Shown: piece by piece, positions 51,802 through 55,254 of the stretch
How positions within the stretch are numbered: position 1 is the stretch's first letter
Layout: each line of letters begins with the position of its first letter
Assembly (NCBI GenBank): GCA_016780825.1
Contig: JADHLF010000013.1
Coordinates: forward strand, 1-55,254
Origin: Planktomarina sp.
GTDB lineage: Bacteria; Pseudomonadota; Alphaproteobacteria; Rhodobacterales; Rhodobacteraceae
DNA length: 55,254 nt
Reading direction: 5' to 3'
Translations under genes and position numbers: made by a program
The notes under the pieces: model-generated
Told to the model about the DNA's origin: nothing
What the model saw: the letters and a program-made list of their open reading frames with translations, nothing else
Databases searched by the model: none

Positions 51802-53343
51802 CTAAACAAAAGCGTCGGGCATCGCAGCTTTTCGATCGGCCACAAATTTCTCAAGCGCCGCCAGAATCTGAGGGTCGAGCGGCGGTTGCCGATAGCTGGC
51901 CAATTGATGGGCCACGCGTTCTGCGGCTAGGGTATAGGTGTCGCGCGCGCCCTCCTCATACCAGGTCTCAAAGGGCTTATAGTCAAATAGGTTTGACCGC
52001 CAAAACGCAGATTTGAAGTTCTGTTGCGTATGATCACATCCCAGGTAATGGCCGCTTGGTCCAACCTGGCGGATGGCCCCCATCGCCTGGCCATTTTCAT
52101 CCGCGGCGACCCCAAGCGCCATTTTCTGCAAAGTGCCGAGGTGGTCTGCATCCATTACGAATTTCTCAAAGGAGGCCACCAGCCCACCTTCGAGCCAGCC
52201 GCAAGAATGCAACATGAAATTCACCCCGCCCAAAAGCGCGGCGTTGAGCGTATTGGCGGTTTCATAAGCGGCCTGCGCATCGGGCAATTTCGAGCCACAC
52301 AGCCCCCCCCCAGAGCGAAACGGCAAGTTCATCCGGCGGGCCAACTGTCCAGCTCCGTAAAGAATTTGACTTGCCTCTGGCGTGCCGAAGGTCGGGGCGC
52401 CGGAGTTCATGTCAATAGAGGTGACGAATGTGCCAAAGATCACCGGAGCTCCGGGCTTGATGATTTGACTATAGGCAATACCGGCCAAGACTTCCGCCAG
52501 AACCTGGGTCAAGGTTCCCACAACCGACACCGGCGCCATTGCCCCCCCCACGATGAAAGGCGACACAATGCTGGCTTGATTATTGGCAGCAAAAACCTCC
52601 AAGGCGCCCATCATGATGCTGTCAAATGTGAGCGGGCTGTTGATATTGATCAGCGAGGTCATCACGGTGTTGTTTTGCACAAATTCTTTGCCAAACAATA
52701 TTTCGCACATATCCACAGAGTCCTGCGCGCGGCTTGGCTCCGTCACAGACCCCATAAACGGTTTGTCGCTATAGACCATATGCGCCAAAAGCATGTCCAA
52801 ATGACGCTTGTTGACCGGCACATCCGTGGGCTCGCAGACGGTCCCGCCAGAATGGTGCAGATATTTCGACATATAGCCCAATTTCACAAACTTCTGAAAA
52901 TCGTCCAAAGTCGCATAACGCCGCCCACCCTCGCGATCACGAACGAAGGGCGGGCCATAGACCGGCGCAGTCACCAGGGTATTGCCGCCAATTTCGACGT
53001 TTCGCTCAGGATTGCGTGCGTGCTGCACGAATTTTGATGGCGCTGTTTTGCACAGCTGGCGCGCCAGACCGCGCGGGATCCTTACGCGCTCGCCCTCAAT
53101 GGTCGCCCCAACAGAGCGCCAACGCTCTAAAGCCTCGGGGCTGTCTACAAAGTTGACGCCGATTTCTTCGAGCACTGTGTCGGCATTATACTCGATGATT
53201 TCAAGCGTCGCCTCATCCAAGAACTCATACAGAGGAATATTACGCTCAATGTAGCGTTCCGTTTCGACGCTCACCGCTGTGCGTTCGGCTCGGCGGGCGG
53301 CGCCGCCGCCGCTGCGTGATCTACGCGCTCCTGTTTCGGACAT
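51802..53343 (-). CDS. Trimethylamine methyltransferase (MttB) family protein, non-pyrrolysine
   Basis: A 513-residue TIM-barrel-type methyltransferase. Its N-terminus is basic and disordered (RRSRSGGGAARRAERT), then ERNIPLYEFLDEATLEIIEYNADTVLEEIGVNF begins the MttB fold. There is no in-frame amber codon, so it is not the pyrrolysine enzyme; MttB relatives without it (such as MtgB) demethylate glycine betaine or other quaternary amines with a corrinoid protein. Near the usual active region it reads NFMLHSCGWLEGGLVASFEKFVMD. No corrinoid protein or reductive activator gene is adjacent. It is divergent from guaA. Confidence 0.86.
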   Translation of the reverse strand: MSETGARRSRSGGGAARRAERTAVSVETERYIERNIPLYEFLDEATLEIIEYNADTVLEEIGVNFVDSPEALERWRSVGATIEGERVRIPRGLARQLCKTAPSKFVQHARNPERNVEIGGNTLVTAPVYGPPFVRDREGGRRYATLDDFQKFVKLGYMSKYLHHSGGTVCEPTDVPVNKRHLDMLLAHMVYSDKPFMGSVTEPSRAQDSVDMCEILFGKEFVQNNTVMTSLININSPLTFDSIMMGALEVFAANNQASIVSPFIVGGAMAPVSVVGTLTQVLAEVLAGIAYSQIIKPGAPVIFGTFVTSIDMNSGAPTFGTPEASQILYGAGQLARRMNLPFRSGGGLCGSKLPDAQAAYETANTLNAALLGGVNFMLHSCGWLEGGLVASFEKFVMDADHLGTLQKMALGVAADENGQAMGAIRQVGPSGHYLGCDHTQQNFKSAFWRSNLFDYKPFETWYEEGARDTYTLAAERVAHQLASYRQPPLDPQILAALEKFVADRKAAMPDAFV

Positions 53344-53467
53344 TTTGAAACCTCAAATTTACTGTTAGGATGCTTCTAGGCATTTCTTTGACCAGCCGAC
53401 GTTAATTTCCGCCACTTCGGATGGGAAAACGACATAAGTCGTAAAATCTTCGCTTTCCTTGGGTTGA

Positions 53468-53481
53468 ACCTTTTTAAAGGT
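53468..53481. promoter_or_regulatory. Short palindrome before guaA
   Basis: ACCTTT-TT-AAAGGT (6-bp arms, 2-base spacer) lies 9 bases before the GGAGG ribosome binding site of guaA. A second dyad, ACGAC-ATAA-GTCGT, occurs upstream in the same divergent region. They may be operators of guaA or of the MttB-like gene; a 2-base loop would not make a normal RNA hairpin. Confidence 0.3.
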
Positions 53482-53497
53482 CAGAATATCGGAGGCT

Positions 53498-55054
53498 ATG
53501 GAACATATGCATCAAAGATTACTTATCATCGACTTTGGCAGTCAGGTTACGCAACTGATCGCGCGGCGTTTGCGCGAGCTCAATGTCTATTGTGAAATTC
53601 ACCCGTTTCAGAATGTAACCCCGGCATTTTTGCAAGAGTTTGCGCCGAAGGCCGTGATCTTGTCAGGCGGGCCTGCCTCGGTGATGGACGAAGGCTCCCC
53701 GCGCCCCCCGATGGCTGTCTTTGAGATGAATGTTCCGATTTTGGGAATTTGCTATGGCCAACAGGTGATGATGCACTGTCTGGGCGGCAAAGTGGAACGC
53801 GGGCATGGAACGGCAGAATTTGGCCGCGCCTATGTGAGCCCCAAGGCCCCGCTCAGCTTGCTGGAAGGCTGGTTTGATGAGGGCGACGAGCAGGTCTGGA
53901 TGAGCCATGGCGATCATGTCAGCGCCATTGCGCCGGGATTTGAGGTCTATGGCACCTCTCCCAACGCACCCTTCGCCGTGACCGCCGACCCGGCCCGGGA
54001 ATTTTACGCCGTTCAGTTTCACCCAGAGGTACATCACACCCCCAAAGGGGCAAAACTCTATGAGAATTTCATTCGCCGTGCAGGTTTCACCGGCGATTGG
54101 ACTATGGGAGCGTACCGCGAGCAGGCGCTGCAGGCTATTCGCGATCAAGTGGGTGATCAAAAGGTGATCTGCGGCCTTTCGGGCGGTGTTGACAGCTCTG
54201 TTGCTGCTGTTCTGATCCATGAGGCGATTGGTGATCAGCTGACATGCGTCTTTGTTGACCATGGCTTGCTGCGCCAAGGCGAGGCCGAAGAGGTCATCGG
54301 TATGTTCCGCGATCACTACAATATGCCCTTTATCCATGCCGATGAGAAGGAGCTTTTTCTCAGCGCGCTGGATGGTCAATCTGATCCGGAAACCAAGCGG
54401 AAAATCATCGGGAAGTTGTTTATCGATGTGTTTCAAAAACATGCGTCAGATATCGGGGGCGCCAAATTCCTAGCTCAGGGCACATTATACCCAGATGTTA
54501 TTGAAAGCGTCAGCTTTTCGGGTGGACCCTCAGTCACCATTAAGTCACATCACAATGTCGGCGGCTTGCCGGAAAAAATGGGCTTGAGCTTGGTGGAGCC
54601 CTTGCGCGAGTTGTTCAAAGATGAAGTGCGCGCCTTGGGCCGCGAATTGGGCTTGCCCGCATCTTTCATTGGCCGCCACCCCTTCCCGGGCCCTGGTCTT
54701 GCAATCCGGTGCCCAGGGGAAATCACCCGCGAGAAATTGGAAATTTTGCGGCGCGCCGATGCAATCTACATGGATCAAATCCGCAAGCACGGTCTTTATG
54801 ACGAGATCTGGCAAGCCTTTGTCGCCATCCTGCCCGTGCGCACCGTGGGCGTTATGGGCGACAGCAGAACCTATGATTTTGCCTGCGCCCTGCGGGCGGT
54901 GACATCCGTTGACGGTATGACCGCAGACTACTACCCGTTTTCCCATGAATTCCTCGGCGAAACAGCCACGCGCATCATCAACGAAGTGCAAGGCATCAAC
55001 CGGGTGACCTACGACATCACCTCCAAACCTCCAGGGACGATTGAGTGGGAGTAG
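53498..55054 (+). CDS. guaA: GMP synthase (glutamine-hydrolysing)
   Basis: A 518-residue enzyme that aminates XMP to GMP. The class I amidotransferase domain (about 1-195) has the catalytic cysteine in LGICYGQQVM and the His-Glu pair in FHPEVHHTP. The ATP-pyrophosphatase domain has the SGGVDSS P-loop near residue 227. The C-terminal dimerisation domain ends in SKPPGTIEWE. GGAGG precedes the ATG at 53498 by only two bases; ATG 53507 (11 bases) is the alternative. The gene is intact to the last codon, although AT-rich sequence begins straight after the stop. Confidence 0.97.
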   Translation: MEHMHQRLLIIDFGSQVTQLIARRLRELNVYCEIHPFQNVTPAFLQEFAPKAVILSGGPASVMDEGSPRPPMAVFEMNVPILGICYGQQVMMHCLGGKVERGHGTAEFGRAYVSPKAPLSLLEGWFDEGDEQVWMSHGDHVSAIAPGFEVYGTSPNAPFAVTADPAREFYAVQFHPEVHHTPKGAKLYENFIRRAGFTGDWTMGAYREQALQAIRDQVGDQKVICGLSGGVDSSVAAVLIHEAIGDQLTCVFVDHGLLRQGEAEEVIGMFRDHYNMPFIHADEKELFLSALDGQSDPETKRKIIGKLFIDVFQKHASDIGGAKFLAQGTLYPDVIESVSFSGGPSVTIKSHHNVGGLPEKMGLSLVEPLRELFKDEVRALGRELGLPASFIGRHPFPGPGLAIRCPGEITREKLEILRRADAIYMDQIRKHGLYDEIWQAFVAILPVRTVGVMGDSRTYDFACALRAVTSVDGMTADYYPFSHEFLGETATRIINEVQGINRVTYDITSKPPGTIEWE

Positions 55055-55204
55055 TTACTTGTATGTAAGTAGTTGATTTTATTTAATTAGTTACTTGCAC
55101 ATTACTTTCACGCTTAGAAATCAATCGTTGATTTCCTTAGTCTTTTTTCATACAGTTACACAAAATGTTGCACAAACGTGTGACTACTGAAACTCGTAGT
55201 AACT
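55052..55204 (+). repeat. Clustered AGTTAC hexamers after guaA
   Basis: AGTTAC occurs directly at 55053-55058, 55089-55094 and 55154-55159 and inverted at 55199-55204. The first two are part of an identical 10-mer TAGTTACTTG (55052-55061 and 55088-55097) exactly 36 bases apart; the first copy includes the guaA stop codon. The density is far above chance for 150 bases. Confidence 0.5.
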
Positions 55205-55254
55205 CAGAGACTAAGATTTGGCACTGAAGAAACAGCACTTTGCTGAAGGCGAAA
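55055..55254. other. AT-rich tail after guaA, no supported gene
   Basis: The final 200 bases contain a terminator-like hairpin and the AGTTAC repeats but no convincing gene. A 20-codon plus-strand frame (starting ATGTTGCACAAACG at about 55167) closes at 55229. A minus-strand frame of about 39 codons runs in from the window edge and stops near 55143; it may be the end of a convergent gene, but shows no recognisable motif. Confidence 0.5.
55117..55148 (+). terminator. AT-rich hairpin with T-run downstream of guaA
   Basis: GAAATCAA (55117-55124), TCG, TTGATTTC (55128-55135) form a perfect 8-bp stem with a 3-base loop, followed by CTTAGTC and T6 (55143-55148). It is a plausible Rho-independent terminator for guaA or the incoming element. 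The stem is much more AT-rich than the other terminators here. Confidence 0.55.

Noticed and set aside
52024..53037. Long plus-strand frame (337 codons) across the MttB-like gene
   Set aside because: It is a shadow of the methyltransferase frame, rich in His and Arg as usual for antisense frames.
53344..53497. Purine riboswitch before guaA
   Set aside because: The region is short and shows two small dyads but no three-way-junction pattern or conserved purine-aptamer core.
53663..54442. Minus-strand frame (259 codons) inside guaA
   Set aside because: It is antisense to the intact GMP synthase.
1..55254. CRISPR arrays, tRNA or rRNA genes and intact insertion sequences
   Set aside because: I found no regularly spaced direct repeats, cloverleaf sequences, rRNA segments or transposase genes with terminal repeats.

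Overview
This window looks like core chromosome of a marine alphaproteobacterium of the Rhodobacteraceae (Roseobacter group), with GC in the mid-50s percent by eye. The evidence is gene content and order: dusB-ntrB-ntrC-ntrY-ntrX-trkA-trkH-hfq-hflX in one run, a fused ispDF followed by pgpA and a CinA-domain gene, an aspartate-type HemB, class II DAHP synthase, small genes resembling the Rhodobacterales DUF6456 and DUF6477 families, and a PAS_5-type protein. The species cannot be fixed from the sequence. I saw no tRNA, rRNA, CRISPR array or intact insertion sequence.

Layout. 1-7160 (minus strand): the start of typA/bipA and a complete branched-chain amino acid (or related amide) ABC transporter with its binding protein, then a GlxA/AraC-type regulator. 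7331-11545: class II DAHP synthase, a PAS_5-like protein, yicC-gmk and a gamma-carbonic-anhydrase-like protein. 11546-13033: an AT-rich, gene-poor stretch leading into a Hint-domain gene whose reading frame seems broken at a T8 tract. 13152-15380 (minus): tsf, rpsB and a cold-shock protein. 15621-18837: pseudouridine catabolism (psuK, psuG), a DUF502 membrane protein and a LysE/ArgO exporter. 19050-24380: a YejA-like peptide-binding protein, an aquaporin-family channel, an XRE-cupin regulator divergent from an acyl-CoA synthetase, and a FrnE-like thioredoxin-fold protein. 24377-33895: mfd, a membrane protein, hemB, a SYLF lipoprotein, a penicillin-acylase-family hydrolase and hflX. 33901-44325 (minus): hfq, trkHA, ntrXYCB and dusB. 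44491-48999: ispDF-pgpA-cinA, amtB, a RatA/Coq10-like gene and hpt with a 59-residue membrane protein. 49191-55054: lipA, the DUF6456-like and DUF6477-like genes, an MttB-like methyltransferase and guaA. The last 200 bases turn AT-rich immediately after the guaA stop codon.

How the genes work together. The nitrogen block is the most coherent unit: NtrB/NtrC and NtrY/NtrX are encoded with dusB, preceded by a near-consensus NtrC dyad, and amtB lies 2.4 kb away. NtrC lacks the GAFTGA loop and the Walker B glutamate, which fits an enhancer-binding protein that does not use sigma-54; NtrX lacks GAFTGA but keeps the Walker B DE pair. Gene packing is tight: ATGA/GTGA start-stop overlaps recur in the operons, two convergent pairs share a CTAG stop, and one convergent pair overlaps by 41 bp.

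I found no clearly new multi-gene system. The most interesting points are the T8 frame break in the Hint gene, the degenerate NtrC with its candidate operator, the junction after guaA (a known type of island integration site), several candidate operators, and a lone MttB-like methyltransferase.
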